Made by a program: the position numbers and the translations under genes. From Martinezella multihospitum (lineage in GTDB: Bacteria > Pseudomonadota > Alphaproteobacteria > Rhizobiales > Rhizobiaceae), in assembly GCF_900094585.1 (NCBI RefSeq), contig NZ_FMAG01000002.1, forward strand, positions 760,007 through 824,006: 64,000 nt of DNA, given 5' to 3'. Below are positions 35,683 to 45,454 of this stretch, in pieces. How positions within the stretch are numbered: the stretch's first letter is position 1; each line of letters begins with the position of its first letter. Under the pieces are notes generated by a model that saw only the letters and a list, made by a program, of their open reading frames with translations, made no database searches and was not told the DNA's origin.

Positions 35683-37941
35683 ATGGGAAAAAATCTGACA
35701 CCGCCGCCCAGTGACGGCGACGACAATATCCTTCCGGTCGATCTGAAGGCGGCGCTCGAAGAGCGCTACCTGGCCTATGCCTTGTCGACGATTACGCAAC
35801 GCGCGCTTCCGGACGTCCGTGACGGGCTGAAGCCGGTGCATCGCCGTATCGTGTATGCGATGAGCGAGATGGGGCTGCGCCCCAATGCCGCCTTCCGCAA
35901 ATGCGCCAAGATCGTCGGCGAAGTGATGGGTAACTATCACCCGCACGGCGACCAATCGATCTACGATGCGCTGGCGCGCCTGGCGCAGGATTTCTCGCAG
36001 CGCTATACGCTGGTCAACGGCCAGGGCAATTTCGGCAATATCGACGGCGATAGCCCTGCCGCGATGCGCTACACCGAATCCAAGATGACGGCGGTTTCCG
36101 AACTGCTGCTCGAAGGCATCGACCAGGATGCGGTGGATTTCCGCGACACCTATGACGAGTCGAATTCCGAGCCGATCGTTCTGCCTGGGGCTTTTCCCAA
36201 TCTGCTCGCCAACGGCTCTTCGGGTATCGCCGTCGGCATGGCGACCTCCATTCCGCCACACAATGCTCACGAGCTTTGCGATGCCGCCCTGCATCTGATC
36301 AAGGATCGCGACGCGACGGTCGAGAAGCTGGTTGAACTGTATATTCCAGGTCCCGACTTTCCGACCGGCGGCATCATTATCGATGATCGGCAGAGCATCA
36401 TAGAAAGTTACAAGACCGGCCGTGGCGGCTTCCGCGTCCGGTCCAAATGGGAGATCGAGGACCTCGGTCGCGGCGGCTATCAGATCGTCGTCACGGAAAT
36501 TCCGTTCCAGGTGCAGAAGTCGCGGCTGATCGAAAAGATTGCCGAGCTGCTGCTGGCGCGCAAGCTGCCGTTGCTTGAGGACATCCGTGACGAATCCGCC
36601 GAGGATATCCGCGTCGTTCTCGTGCCGAAAAGCCGCACAGTCGACGCGACGATCCTGATGGAATCGATGTTCAAGCTGACGGAGCTGGAAAGCCGTTTCC
36701 CGCTCAACATGAATGTCCTCTCCATGGGCCGCATCCCCAGGGTCATGGCCCTGAACGAGGTGCTGAAGGAGTGGCTGGATCACCGCCGCGAAGTCTTGCT
36801 GCGCCGTTCGCGCTTCCGCTTGGCGGCCATCGAAAAGCGCCTCGAAATTCTCGGCGGCTTGCTGGTTGCCTATCTCAACATCGATGAGGTCATCGCCATC
36901 ATCCGCGAGGAGGACGAGCCGAAGCCCGTGATGATGGAGCGGTTCGGCCTCACGGATAATCAGGTCGAGGCGATCCTCAATATGCGGCTGCGCTCCTTGC
37001 GCAAGCTTGAAGAGTTCGAAATCCGCAAGGAGTTCGACGGCCTGACCAAGGAGAAAGCCGACATCGAGGCACTGCTCGCTTCGGACGAGAAGCAGTGGCA
37101 GACGGTTGCCTGGGAAATCGGCGAGGTGAAGAAGAAATTCGCCAAGGCCACGGAAATCGGCCGCCGCCGTACCCAGTTTGCCGAAGCGCCCGAAGCCGAT
37201 GATGCAGCCATCCAGCAGGCGATGATCGAGAAGGAACCGATCACGGTCGTCGTCTCGGAAAAGGGCTGGATCCGCGCCCTCAAGGGCCACATTTCCGATA
37301 CGTCTTCGCTGACCTTCAAGGAGGGTGACGGTCTCAAGGTCGCGTTCCCGGCGCAGACGACGGACAAGATCCTCATCATCACTACCGGCGGCAAGGCCTA
37401 TACGCTCGGCGGCGACAAGCTGCCCGGCGGCCGCGGCCATGGCGAGCCGCTACGCATCATGATCGACATGGAAAACGATCAGGACGTGCTGACCGCCTTC
37501 GTCCACGATCCCCAGCGCAAGCAGATGATCGCATCGACGGCAGGCAATGGCTTCATTGTCGCCGAGGCGGAACTGGTCGCCAATACTCGCAAGGGCAAGC
37601 AGATCATGAACGTCTCCTATCCCGATGAGACGAAGCTATTGGTTCCGATTTCCGGCGATCACGTCGCAGTGGTTGGCGAGAACCGCAAGATGGTCATCTT
37701 CCCGTTGGCGCAAGTGCCGGAAATGTCGCGCGGCAAGGGCGTTCGCCTGCAGCGCTACAAGGATGGCGGCATCGCCGATATCAGGTGTTTCCTGATCGCC
37801 GAGGGCCTGACCTGGGAAGACAGCGCCGGCCGCACCTTCACCAAGACGAAGGACGAGTTGGTGGAATGGCTGGGCGACCGCGCCGGTGCCGGTCGAGCCG
37901 TGCCGAAGGGCTTCCCCAGAAGCGGCCGGTTTTCGGGGTGA
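35683..37941 (+). CDS. parC: DNA topoisomerase IV subunit A
   Basis: A 752-residue type IIA topoisomerase subunit that, with ParE, decatenates replicated chromosomes. The catalytic Tyr130 is in [22 protein letters not shown] covers the quinolone-resistance region, where the position matching E. coli Ser80 is Gln91 and that of Glu84 is Asp95. The C-terminal region has degenerate beta-pinwheel blades ([21 protein letters not shown]), without the GyrA box QRRGGKG, which favours ParC over GyrA. Confidence 0.95.
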   Translation: MGKNLTPPPSDGDDNILPVDLKAALEERYLAYALSTITQRALPDVRDGLKPVHRRIVYAMSEMGLRPNAAFRKCAKIVGEVMGNYHPHGDQSIYDALARLAQDFSQRYTLVNGQGNFGNIDGDSPAAMRYTESKMTAVSELLLEGIDQDAVDFRDTYDESNSEPIVLPGAFPNLLANGSSGIAVGMATSIPPHNAHELCDAALHLIKDRDATVEKLVELYIPGPDFPTGGIIIDDRQSIIESYKTGRGGFRVRSKWEIEDLGRGGYQIVVTEIPFQVQKSRLIEKIAELLLARKLPLLEDIRDESAEDIRVVLVPKSRTVDATILMESMFKLTELESRFPLNMNVLSMGRIPRVMALNEVLKEWLDHRREVLLRRSRFRLAAIEKRLEILGGLLVAYLNIDEVIAIIREEDEPKPVMMERFGLTDNQVEAILNMRLRSLRKLEEFEIRKEFDGLTKEKADIEALLASDEKQWQTVAWEIGEVKKKFAKATEIGRRRTQFAEAPEADDAAIQQAMIEKEPITVVVSEKGWIRALKGHISDTSSLTFKEGDGLKVAFPAQTTDKILIITTGGKAYTLGGDKLPGGRGHGEPLRIMIDMENDQDVLTAFVHDPQRKQMIASTAGNGFIVAEAELVANTRKGKQIMNVSYPDETKLLVPISGDHVAVVGENRKMVIFPLAQVPEMSRGKGVRLQRYKDGGIADIRCFLIAEGLTWEDSAGRTFTKTKDELVEWLGDRAGAGRAVPKGFPRSGRFSG

Positions 37942-37963
37942 GGAGCGGTCGGGCAAAGCCCGA

Positions 37964-38052
37964 GCAATCGACCCAGCGGGTCGATTGCAGCGATGAACGC
38001 CCTGAGCCTTACCGAAAACGCTGAGGGTGACGGATACGGCAGTCCGTCACCC
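37964..38052. terminator. Two hairpins between converging parC and doc
   Basis: The first hairpin has an 11-bp perfect stem with a 3-nt loop (GCAATCGACCC at 37964-37974, complement 37978-37988). The second has a 10-bp perfect stem (GGGTGACGGA at 38025-38034, complement 38043-38052), whose right arm overlaps the doc stop codon. Neither has a T run, so efficient intrinsic termination is uncertain. Confidence 0.5.
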
Positions 38053-38439
38053 GGCTAGCGGAACACAGAAGTCTTTGAAGAAGTGCGTGGCGCCGATTTC
38101 ATCGATTTCTCCAGCCGCCACACCCAATACGAGCGCAACGATCATCCCATCATCTGCCTCGATCAAATAGCCATTGATGTAGAGAAATGTGAAAGCCGCC
38201 AGATATCCGGTTCTTTTGTTGCCGTCGGAAAAAGGATGGTTCCGCACCAGGCCATAAAGATAGCCGGCGGCCAGAGCGAATACGTCATTTTCGCCATATA
38301 CGGCCTTGTTGAGCGGACGGGCCAATGCCGCTTCCAAAGCATTTTCATCCTTTAAACCCGGCAAGCCACCATGCTCGGTGAGTTGTTCCTCGTGCATGAT
38401 CTCGATGGCTTCGCGGGAGAGCCATTTGTATTCGGTCAC
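38047..38439 (-). CDS. doc: Death-on-curing (Doc) family toxin
   Basis: A 130-residue Fic-fold protein. The Fic/Doc motif is HPFSDGNKR at residues 68-76, ending NKR as in Doc rather than the GNGR of AMP-transferring Fic proteins. P1 Doc phosphorylates EF-Tu Thr382 and stops translation. The N-terminus EYKWLSREAIEIMHEEQLTEHGGLPGLKDENALEAAL is typical of chromosomal Doc toxins. Its ATG overlaps the antitoxin stop by 4 bp. The toxin function is inferred from family and from the gene pair. Confidence 0.92.
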   Translation of the reverse strand: MTEYKWLSREAIEIMHEEQLTEHGGLPGLKDENALEAALARPLNKAVYGENDVFALAAGYLYGLVRNHPFSDGNKRTGYLAAFTFLYINGYLIEADDGMIVALVLGVAAGEIDEIGATHFFKDFCVPLAG

Positions 38440-38657
38440 TTTGCGAGTTCACGCAGAGCAGCGCGATATTTCTGCATGCCAAGCCGCGCAGCCCGCAGTT
38501 GCTCGGCAAGATCGGCGCGCTCCGGAACCAACTCGATGTTGCCGTTGACTTCGCGTATTTCCAACGCATCGCCGTTCTTCAGGCCGAGCCTATGAAGGAT
38601 TTCCTTCGGAATAATCACGCCTTCGGAATTGCCGATCTTGCGGATAGTGACGTTCAT
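38436..38657 (-). CDS. AbrB/MazE-type antitoxin
   Basis: A 73-residue protein. Residues 1-45 form a SpoVT/AbrB swapped-hairpin DNA-binding domain (VTIRKIGNSEGVIIPKEILHRLGLKNGDALEI), the same fold as MazE. The rest is a charged helical tail (ERADLAEQLRAARLGMQKYRAALRELAK) likely to block the toxin. It is first in the operon and overlaps doc by 4 bp. Doc is classically paired with Phd, so this is a mixed Doc/AbrB module. Confidence 0.9.
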   Translation of the reverse strand: MNVTIRKIGNSEGVIIPKEILHRLGLKNGDALEIREVNGNIELVPERADLAEQLRAARLGMQKYRAALRELAK

Positions 38658-38707
38658 GGCTCAGCTCCAATGTAATAACAAAGTTATAACAGTGGATGGC
38701 CGTTGTT

Positions 38708-39604
38708 TCAATGCGCAAGACCCTGCGCTGCCAACGCCGCTCTTGCCTTGACCCGCGCCTGCCAGAGCGAGTGCGCGGCAAGCGCCAGGATCAATATCGC
38801 GCCGCCCGCAAGCGTCATGTTGGTCGGTGCCTCCGAAAAGATCATCCAGACCCAGATCGGCGCGAGGATTGTTTCGAGCAGATAAAACATCGCCACTTCC
38901 GGCGCCGAGAGAAAGCGCGTGCCCGTTGCAAGACACCAGAAGGAAAGCGGCATCAGCACGGCGCCGTCGAACAGGATCCAGCCGGGATGGTCGATGGAAA
39001 AGCCCGACGGCACCATGTGATAGAGCCCGACGGCCGCCGGAATGACGGCTGCGAGCAGGGAGGCAAAACCCATATCCCGGCCCGAGGCACGGCTGATCGT
39101 GATGGCGCAGGCGATGGAGAACGACGCGAGCACGGAAAGCGCATCGCCAAGCAGATGGCCGCCCTCCATGCCATCTCCGACAATCAGGCCGACGCCGATG
39201 ATCATAACGGCCATGGTGACGAAGGTCGAAAGGGCAGGGCGTTCCTTGAGGAAGACCCACGAGAGCAGGGCGGTGAACATCGGGTTCAACGCAATGATGA
39301 AAACCACGTTCGCCGCCTTCGTATAATAGACGGCAAGCAGAAAGGTGATGGTCGTCAGCCCGTAGAAGAAACCGACGGGAAGCCCCAGCCAGCCCGGCAA
39401 TACGCCGTGCAGCGAACCCGTGACACGGCGGATGACGAAAAGGGCGGCGAGCGCCACGACAATGGTCGCAAGGCTGCGTGCCGACAGCACCGACCAGACT
39501 TCGCCGCTGGAGAGCCGGATCAAGGGGATATCCATCGACAGGGCCAAGCCGCCGAGCGTCGTCAGCAGCAGGCCCTTCTTGTGATCCGAAAGCTGGGAGA
39601 ACAT
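38708..39604 (-). CDS. DMT superfamily (EamA) transporter
   Basis: A 298-residue inner-membrane protein with ten predicted helices arranged as two EamA repeats. Examples are GLTTITFLLAVYYTKAANVVFIIALNPMFTALLSWVFLKERPAL in the first repeat and YLLETILAPIWVWMIFSEAPTNMTLAGGAIL in the second. Such proteins export metabolites or drugs. The substrate cannot be told. It begins directly at the bpt stop (1 bp apart) and is likely co-transcribed with bpt. Confidence 0.92.
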   Translation of the reverse strand: MFSQLSDHKKGLLLTTLGGLALSMDIPLIRLSSGEVWSVLSARSLATIVVALAALFVIRRVTGSLHGVLPGWLGLPVGFFYGLTTITFLLAVYYTKAANVVFIIALNPMFTALLSWVFLKERPALSTFVTMAVMIIGVGLIVGDGMEGGHLLGDALSVLASFSIACAITISRASGRDMGFASLLAAVIPAAVGLYHMVPSGFSIDHPGWILFDGAVLMPLSFWCLATGTRFLSAPEVAMFYLLETILAPIWVWMIFSEAPTNMTLAGGAILILALAAHSLWQARVKARAALAAQGLAH

Positions 39605-40384
39605 TCAGCGGACGGTTTCTTTGTCGCCGTCGGCGGTAGGATCGAAGCGTTCCCAGCCACGTGGGGTGAGATGCTCCTGAGGCTGGAAACGCGTCTTATA
39701 GTCCATCTTGCGCGAGCCCTTGACCCAATAGCCGAGATAGACATGCGGCAGCCCAAGGGCCTTCGTCCGCTTGATATGATCAAGGATCATGAAGGTGCCG
39801 AGGGATCGCTCGTCGAGATCGGGATTGAAATAGGAATAGACCATGGACAGCCCGTCGCTCATGACGTCGGTCAAGGCGGCCGCCAATAGCTCGCCTTTCG
39901 GACGCTGTTCCAGGCCTGATCCTTCCTCGCGGCGGCGGTACTCGATGATTCGCGTGTTCACATGCGTATCCTCGACCATGATCGCATAGTCGAGCACGGT
40001 CATGTCGGACATGCCGCCTTGCTGGTGGCGATAGTCGAGATAGCGACGGAAGAGCGAATATTGTTCGCTGGAGGGCTGCGCCGGAAATTCGGTGGCGATG
40101 ATATCGCTGTTGGCGGTCAGCACCCGTTTCATCGATCGGGTAGGCTCGAACTCCTGGGCGAGGATGCGCACCGATATGCAGGCCCTGCAGGATTCGCAGG
40201 CGGGACGATAGGCGATGTTCTGCGAGCGCCTGAAGCCACCCTGGGTCAGAATATCGTTCATCTCCGCGGCACGCGGACCAACAAGGTGCGTGAAGACCTT
40301 GCGTTCCATCTCGTGCGGCAAGTACGGGCAGGAAGCCGGTGCCGTCAGATAAAACTGCGGAGATGGCGTCGACTGCGTGTTCAT
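39605..40384 (-). CDS. bpt: Aspartate/glutamate leucyltransferase
   Basis: A 259-residue Bpt that transfers Leu from tRNA to N-terminal Asp or Glu, marking proteins for ClpAP degradation under the N-end rule. Signature segments are [41 protein letters not shown] with the conserved cysteines, and [28 protein letters not shown] near the C-terminus. The length is normal. It is the first gene of bpt-DMT. The 183-bp gap before it holds no feature I can support. Confidence 0.95.
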   Translation of the reverse strand: MNTQSTPSPQFYLTAPASCPYLPHEMERKVFTHLVGPRAAEMNDILTQGGFRRSQNIAYRPACESCRACISVRILAQEFEPTRSMKRVLTANSDIIATEFPAQPSSEQYSLFRRYLDYRHQQGGMSDMTVLDYAIMVEDTHVNTRIIEYRRREEGSGLEQRPKGELLAAALTDVMSDGLSMVYSYFNPDLDERSLGTFMILDHIKRTKALGLPHVYLGYWVKGSRKMDYKTRFQPQEHLTPRGWERFDPTADGDKETVR

Positions 40385-40567
40385 CTGCCGTTGATTGACC
40401 TTTCTCTCGGCACCCGTTTTCTACAAGCATGGCCCAAGTTTAGAAAACGTCAACTACGTCCTTCGCTAAAGATCGAAGTTTCCTAATTGACCATGCACAG
40501 AAATAATCTCCCGCGCGCCCGATGGCTCCGCAGGAGATCATGCGGTGTCCCATGATTATGCGTGGTT

Positions 40568-41029
40568 TCAGGCCGTCCGGGCGATGACCGTGCCGAGCAG
40601 CAGGTCATGCACAAGCCGGCTGCGGTCGGTGAAGAGACCCACCAGCAGGATAAGCGGCGTCAACACGGAGTTCAGGATCCAGAACAGCGCCAGATGGACG
40701 ATCGCCGTCAGGAAATCCATGCGACGGCCGTCGACACGAACCATGGTGAGGCCCATGGCGCGCATGCCGAGCGATGCCTGATAGGGGCCGCCGAGTGTCC
40801 AGCCGAAATAGAGGCCAGCAACGAGAACGAACAGCACCGGATAAAGGAAGAAGCCGAGCCCCAGTGTCAGGATCGAAACGAAAAACAGCAGCACGGCCGC
40901 GGGAATGCACAGCAGCGCGACGATGATGTAATCGACGATGAAGGCGAAGATGCGCCGGCTCAGCACACCACTATAGGCGCGCCAGTCATCCGGTGCTGCA
41001 TAGAGGGGGCTGGGGTTCAGGCTCATCAT
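40568..41029 (-). CDS. RDD family membrane protein
   Basis: A 153-residue protein with three membrane segments (about residues 25-45, 50-75 and 110-135). The RDD signature is visible as RRIFAFIVDYIIVALL near the start, with the Arg and Asp. GGPYQASLGMRAMGLTMVRVDGRRM is the typical loop. The function is unknown; some relatives act in Na+/H+ exchange. Two ATGs at 41029 and 41026 follow GAAGGAG, and the first is given. It lies downstream of hemB on the same strand with 176 bp between. Confidence 0.9.
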   Translation of the reverse strand: MMSLNPSPLYAAPDDWRAYSGVLSRRIFAFIVDYIIVALLCIPAAVLLFFVSILTLGLGFFLYPVLFVLVAGLYFGWTLGGPYQASLGMRAMGLTMVRVDGRRMDFLTAIVHLALFWILNSVLTPLILLVGLFTDRSRLVHDLLLGTVIARTA

Positions 41030-41205
41030 TTTGCTCCTTCGCGCTAGCCCCGTCGATTCTTCAGATCCAAAAGGGGCCAATGCCAGTTAAAGATCCCTCT
41101 GCGACTTTTGTACGACCGGTAGGGCACACCAAAGCCGCGGCGGGGAAACATTTGCCGAACATATGGTATCGGCTCCAGCAAATACAATAAGTGGGCGGCC
41201 TGAAG

Positions 41206-42219
41206 CTATTTCTTCGCCAGATGTCGTGCCACATCCATCGCGAAATAGGTGAGGATGCCATCGCAGCCGGCACGCTTGAAGGCGAGCAGGGTTTCGAGCA
41301 TTACTTTCTCGCCGTCGATCCAGCCATTGGCGGCGGCGGCCTTGATCATCGCGTATTCCCCAGAGACCTGATAGGCGAAGGTCGGAAGGCCAAAGGCTTC
41401 CTTCAGGCGCCAACAGATGTCGAGATAGGGCAGGCCGGGCTTGACCATCAGCATGTCGGCGCCTTCCTCGACGTCGAGCGTCGCGTCGCGCACGGCCTCG
41501 GTGCCGTTGGCCGGGTCGATGTAATAGGTCTTCTTGTCGCCCTTCAGCAGGCCGCCGGTCGAGATCGCCTCGCGGTAAGGACCATAGAAGGCCGAGCTGA
41601 ATTTCGTCGCATAGCTCATGATGCCGACGCCCTGGTGGCCGGCGGCATCGAGCGCCTGGCGGATCGCGCCGATGCGGCCGTCCATCATTTCCGAAGGTGC
41701 AATGATATCGGCGCCGGCATCCGCCTGATAGACGGCGGCCCGCGCCACCTGTTCGACGGTTTCGTCGTTGACGATCTCGTTGCCGCGCAGGATGCCGTCA
41801 TGGCCGTGGCTGGTGAACGGGTCGAGCGCGACGTCTGTGATGACGCCGATGCCAGGCACGGCCTTCTTGATTGCGGCGGTCGCGAGATTGATGAGATTGT
41901 TCTTTTCGAGGCTGTTGGAGCCGGTCTCGTCGCGCAGTTCCATTTCGATGTTCGGGAAAGTGGCGAGCGCGGGAATGCCAAGATCGGCCGCTTCCTTCGC
42001 CGCTTCCACGGCCTTGTCCACGGTCATGCGGTTGACGCCGGGCATGGCCGGGATCGGCTCGACGATGCCGGTGCCAGGGATCACGAAGATCGGCCAGATC
42101 AGATCGTCGACCGTCAGCCGGTTTTCCTGCACGAGACGGCGCGTCCAATCGGCCTTGCGGTTGCGCCGCATGCGCCGATGCCCGGTGATCTCGTCAACGA
42201 GATGCGTCTTGTTCTCCAT
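41206..42219 (-). CDS. hemB: Delta-aminolevulinic acid dehydratase (porphobilinogen synthase)
   Basis: A 337-residue enzyme that condenses two ALA molecules to porphobilinogen for haem. Active-site lysines are Lys206 (MSYATKFSSAFYGP) and Lys260 (LMVKPGLPYLD). The metal loop reads ITDVALDPFTSHGHDGIL, with no cysteines, so it is the Mg-dependent type and not the zinc type that carries DVCLCPYTSHGHCG. An N-terminal basic arm is present. It is likely monocistronic or leads the RDD gene. Confidence 0.98.
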   Translation of the reverse strand: MENKTHLVDEITGHRRMRRNRKADWTRRLVQENRLTVDDLIWPIFVIPGTGIVEPIPAMPGVNRMTVDKAVEAAKEAADLGIPALATFPNIEMELRDETGSNSLEKNNLINLATAAIKKAVPGIGVITDVALDPFTSHGHDGILRGNEIVNDETVEQVARAAVYQADAGADIIAPSEMMDGRIGAIRQALDAAGHQGVGIMSYATKFSSAFYGPYREAISTGGLLKGDKKTYYIDPANGTEAVRDATLDVEEGADMLMVKPGLPYLDICWRLKEAFGLPTFAYQVSGEYAMIKAAAANGWIDGEKVMLETLLAFKRAGCDGILTYFAMDVARHLAKK

Positions 42220-42362
42220 GATGCCGCCATCCTTCTTCGTCTACTTATGGCATTCTATATGGGGCGCGTACCTATCACGCCGTCCCCAGGATTCAAAACA
42301 AGGCGAAAGGCCGCAGCCATTATATTCTGGCGAGGCACGTGCCTCCTACGTATTGTTCGCGC

Positions 42363-42803
42363 ATGGAACCTGATTCTTCGACCGTACCCAAGAATACGCT
42401 GACGGACATCCTGTTCGTGCTGTTCCTGCGGCTGATCGCGATCGCCTGCTTCTGGCTCGGCCTGCAATATTGGGCGATGCTGGTCGGCTACTCGCTGGAT
42501 GGTCATGCGCGCTTCGATCTGCTCGCTCTGCCCTGGAAGGTCGCGGGTGCGGGTCTCGCCGTGGTTTTCCCGGTCGCCGCCCTCGGCTTATGGCTCACCG
42601 TCTCCTGGGGGCCGGTCATGTGGGTGCTCGCCGCAGGCGGGCAGGGGCTGATGTATGGAGTGTGGCCGGAGATATTCGGATCCAATCCGCTGATCATGAT
42701 CTTGCACGCCTGCGTCGCGGTGATTTATTGCGCTTTCCGCGTCCTCTTGTGGCAGGAGAAACGCCGGCGCCGGCAGCAGCAGGTAATGGTTGATTTACCC
42801 TGA
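42363..42803 (+). CDS. Small membrane protein (DUF6163-like)
   Basis: A 146-residue protein with about four membrane helices (LFVLFLRLIAIACFWLGL, VAGAGLAVVFPVAALGLWL and two more) and a basic C-terminus RRRRQQQ. It resembles a rhizobial family often found upstream of the ldtR regulator. The ATG at 42363 is chosen over an upstream in-frame start at 42339. It is 130 bp before ldtR and on the same strand. The function is unknown; the family name is from memory. Confidence 0.75.
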   Translation: MEPDSSTVPKNTLTDILFVLFLRLIAIACFWLGLQYWAMLVGYSLDGHARFDLLALPWKVAGAGLAVVFPVAALGLWLTVSWGPVMWVLAAGGQGLMYGVWPEIFGSNPLIMILHACVAVIYCAFRVLLWQEKRRRRQQQVMVDLP

Positions 42804-42933
42804 GACAGCAACACTTCCTGGTAAGGTGCTGTTAAGCCTGCAGTTTAAGTAGAATTTTATGTGTATTCGATAGGGTCTCACTCAAGGCGGGAAGAAAACG
42901 ACACCGCCAAACAAAACAGAGTGAGGCCAAGTC

Positions 42934-43452
42934 ATGATGAACACGAAAATCAAGCCGCAGGCAGTTGCAAACGCTCGGGATCAGCAGGTTGATGACATCC
43001 GGGCTCTCTACATGGAATCCCTTCACCTCGTCGAGCGTCTGCACCGCCGCCTGCTTGATGTTATCAAGGACGAGTTCGACCGCCAGGGTCGCGACGACGT
43101 CAACGCCGTCCAGGCGCTTCTCCTTTTCAATATCGGCAATTCCGAGCTGACGGCCGGCGAGCTGCGCTCCCGCGGTTTCTACCTCGGCTCCAACGTTTCC
43201 TACAACGTCAAGAAGCTGGTCGACCTCGGCTTCATCAACCATCAGCGCTCGCGCATCGACCGTCGCTCGGTCCGCATCAGCCTGACGGAAACGGGCCAGG
43301 ACATCGCCGAAACCGTCGCCAAGCTCTATGAGCGCCACATCGGCTCGATCGACAAGGTCGGCGGCATCGGCACCGACGAATTCACCCAGATGAACAAGCT
43401 GCTGCAGCGTCTGGACCGCTTCTGGAACGACAGCATCGCTTACCGCATGTGA
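42934..43452 (+). CDS. ldtR: MarR family regulator LdtR
   Basis: A 172-residue MarR-type winged-helix protein. The helix-turn-helix is GNSELTAGELRSRGFYLGSNVSYNVKKLVDLGFI, followed by the wing RIDRRSVRISLTETG. LdtR from Liberibacter and Sinorhizobium controls an L,D-transpeptidase and osmotic tolerance, and here a transpeptidase gene follows 513 bp later on the same strand. A hairpin after the stop separates the two transcripts. The identity rests on both sequence style and neighbour. Confidence 0.9.
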   Translation: MMNTKIKPQAVANARDQQVDDIRALYMESLHLVERLHRRLLDVIKDEFDRQGRDDVNAVQALLLFNIGNSELTAGELRSRGFYLGSNVSYNVKKLVDLGFINHQRSRIDRRSVRISLTETGQDIAETVAKLYERHIGSIDKVGGIGTDEFTQMNKLLQRLDRFWNDSIAYRM

Positions 43453-43491
43453 GTGAGTGCAGCTGAATGATCGCAAGATCTTCCAGTCAAA

Positions 43492-43525
43492 CAAGCTGGA
43501 CACGTTTCCCTGCGTGTCCGGCTTG
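43492..43525 (+). terminator. Hairpin after ldtR
   Basis: A 13-bp stem with one T-G wobble (43492-43504 with 43513-43525) and an 8-nt loop lies 40 bp after the ldtR stop. There is no T run, so it may be a weak terminator or a 3'-end stabiliser. Confidence 0.5.
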
Positions 43526-43965
43526 AACGCGTTACCGGCCCGGCCGTTGTGCGCTTTTTGCCACGTCCGCGCTTCACCTTCCGTCACATGTAAGGTCTCG
43601 GGCGGCTAAGCCATTGACGCCGGATGAAGACACGCTATGAACCACGCGCAGCTGTGGTATTTTAGCAAAAGCAGTTTGGCTTTTCTTTCGCCCCCGCATG
43701 GCAAGGCAAGTTTCATGCCGGGAGACACGAATTGGCCATATTGCTATGACAGCGGAAATCGACTGCAAGCAGCGTTCTCGAAATACGATCTTCCAACCTG
43801 AAGGTCTTGGCTTCGCGATATTGTGATAGTTCGTGGCCAAGTTTTTGGTGGTGCATTAAGGGAACGGATTGATACTGAGCCACGTTACTTGGCGCAAGCT
43901 TGCGCTATTTACTGCTTCCTCTCTAGGCTGCGCATGATTGGATCGCAGCGTTGAACGGTTAGGAC
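43526..43965 (+). promoter_or_regulatory. Long gene-free control region of ldtP
   Basis: No credible gene lies between the ldtR hairpin and the transpeptidase start. A 14-bp perfect palindrome, GCGCAAGCTTGCGC, sits at 43892-43905, about 60 bp before the ATG, where a repressor or activator site would be expected. The rest shows no clear promoter by eye. Whether LdtR binds the palindrome is not known from sequence. Confidence 0.4.
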
Positions 43966-45279
43966 ATGTCGAAGAAAAACGGAATTGGACCCTTTTCGCG
44001 CCGCTCTTTCCTGCGGTCGGCTGCAACTCTTGGCGCTGCCGCACTGGCCGCTCCGGCTCTAGCGCAAAACGCGACCCCGCTTGAAGCGCTGATCAACGAC
44101 CGTTCTCGCGGCAATTGGGACGATCAGTTCGACGCCAAGGCTGCTGCTCGTACGGCCGCCGCCGTCCAGTCAAACACGCCGATCCTTGGCCCCGATTCCG
44201 TGCCGAACATTCAGCAGGCGATTGCTCAGTATCAGAGCATCGTTGCCAATGGCGGCTGGCCGCAAGTCAGCCCGACGAGCCAGCAGCCGCTGCAGATCGG
44301 CGTTACCGATCCCGCCGTGCAGACACTTCGCCAGCATCTGATGGTCTCAGGCGACCTGCCGCGCGAGGCGGGCATTTCATCGTCTTTCGATTCCTACGTA
44401 GACGGCGCCGTCAAGCGTTTCCAGGCTCGCCACGGTCTACCGCCGGATGGCGTCATCGGTGATTTCACGCAGAAGGCGATGAACATCCCCGCCAACGTCC
44501 GTCTGCAGCAGCTGAATACCAATCTCGTTCGCCTGCAGACATTCCCGTCCGATCTGGGCCGCCGTCACGTCATGGTCAACATCCCGGCGACCCGTGTCGA
44601 AGCCGTGGAAGACGGTCAGGTGGCTTTGCGCCACGAGGCGATCGTCGGCCGGGAATCGCGACCGACCCATATTATCAATTCGAAGATCTACGAGGTCATC
44701 CTCAATCCCTACTGGACGGCGCCGCGCTCCATCATCGTCAAGGATATCATGCCGCTGATGCGCAAGGACCCGACCTATCTGGCGAGGAGCAACATCCGCC
44801 TTCTCGACGGCAAGGGTCAGGAAGTAGCACCTGAGACGATCGACTGGAATTCGGACAAGGCGCCGGACCTGATGTTCCGTCAGGACCCTGGCAAGACGAA
44901 CGCCATGGCGTCCACGAAGATCAACTTCCATAACCCCAACAACGAATATATGCACGATACGCCGGAGCAGGGCCTGTTCAACAAGCTGATGCGCTTCGAT
45001 AGCTCGGGCTGCGTTCGCGTTCAGAACGTGCGTGATCTCGCGACCTGGCTGCTGGCCGAAACTCCGGGCTGGCCACGCCAGCACATCGAGCAGGTCATCT
45101 CCACCCGCGTCAACACGCCGATTACGCTGGCATCGGAAGTCCCGGTCTATTTCGTCTACATCTCCGCCTGGAGCGCCCGCGACGGCATCGTCCAGTTCCG
45201 CGACGACATCTATAATCTCGACGGCAATTCCCAGTTGGCGCTCGACACGACCCAGGGCATGGAGCAGCCGGTTCAATAA
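43966..45279 (+). CDS. ldtP: L,D-transpeptidase (YcbB/LdtD-like)
   Basis: A 437-residue exported enzyme that makes 3-3 cross-links in peptidoglycan. The N-terminus SRRSFLRSAATLGAAALAAPALA is a Tat-like signal. A peptidoglycan-binding helical domain lies near residues 100-165 (VDGAVKRFQARHGLPPDGVIG). The YkuD catalytic domain has YMHDTPEQGLF and FDSSGCVRVQN, with the catalytic Cys. The SSGC form is that of the LdtD/YcbB group. Its position after ldtR supports LdtR control. Confidence 0.93.
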   Translation: MSKKNGIGPFSRRSFLRSAATLGAAALAAPALAQNATPLEALINDRSRGNWDDQFDAKAAARTAAAVQSNTPILGPDSVPNIQQAIAQYQSIVANGGWPQVSPTSQQPLQIGVTDPAVQTLRQHLMVSGDLPREAGISSSFDSYVDGAVKRFQARHGLPPDGVIGDFTQKAMNIPANVRLQQLNTNLVRLQTFPSDLGRRHVMVNIPATRVEAVEDGQVALRHEAIVGRESRPTHIINSKIYEVILNPYWTAPRSIIVKDIMPLMRKDPTYLARSNIRLLDGKGQEVAPETIDWNSDKAPDLMFRQDPGKTNAMASTKINFHNPNNEYMHDTPEQGLFNKLMRFDSSGCVRVQNVRDLATWLLAETPGWPRQHIEQVISTRVNTPITLASEVPVYFVYISAWSARDGIVQFRDDIYNLDGNSQLALDTTQGMEQPVQ

Positions 45280-45306
45280 TCGGCATTCCGATTGCAATTC
45301 TTATCG

Positions 45307-45334
45307 AAGCCGCGTCCTCGGATGCGGCTTTTTC
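45307..45334 (+). terminator. Rho-independent terminator of ldtP
   Basis: A 7-bp perfect stem (AAGCCGC at 45307-45313 with GCGGCTT at 45324-45330), a 10-nt loop and a T run after the stem. It is 27 bp past the ldtP stop. Confidence 0.8.
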
Positions 45335-45454
45335 ATTTGCCGGCGGTGCTCTGCGTAGAATGCCCAGCAAATGTCGCTGGTCGTATTGCTCTCCGGCGAC
45401 CCTGACGCTAATACCGTTTGCATTGCCGTTCCGGCCCGTTCAGGAGCTTTCACG

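Noticed and set aside
43574..43840. An 88-codon minus-strand frame in the ldtR-ldtP gap
   Set aside because: No Shine-Dalgarno, irregular composition (Cys, Trp and Arg spread without a pattern) and no recognisable domain. Treated as chance.
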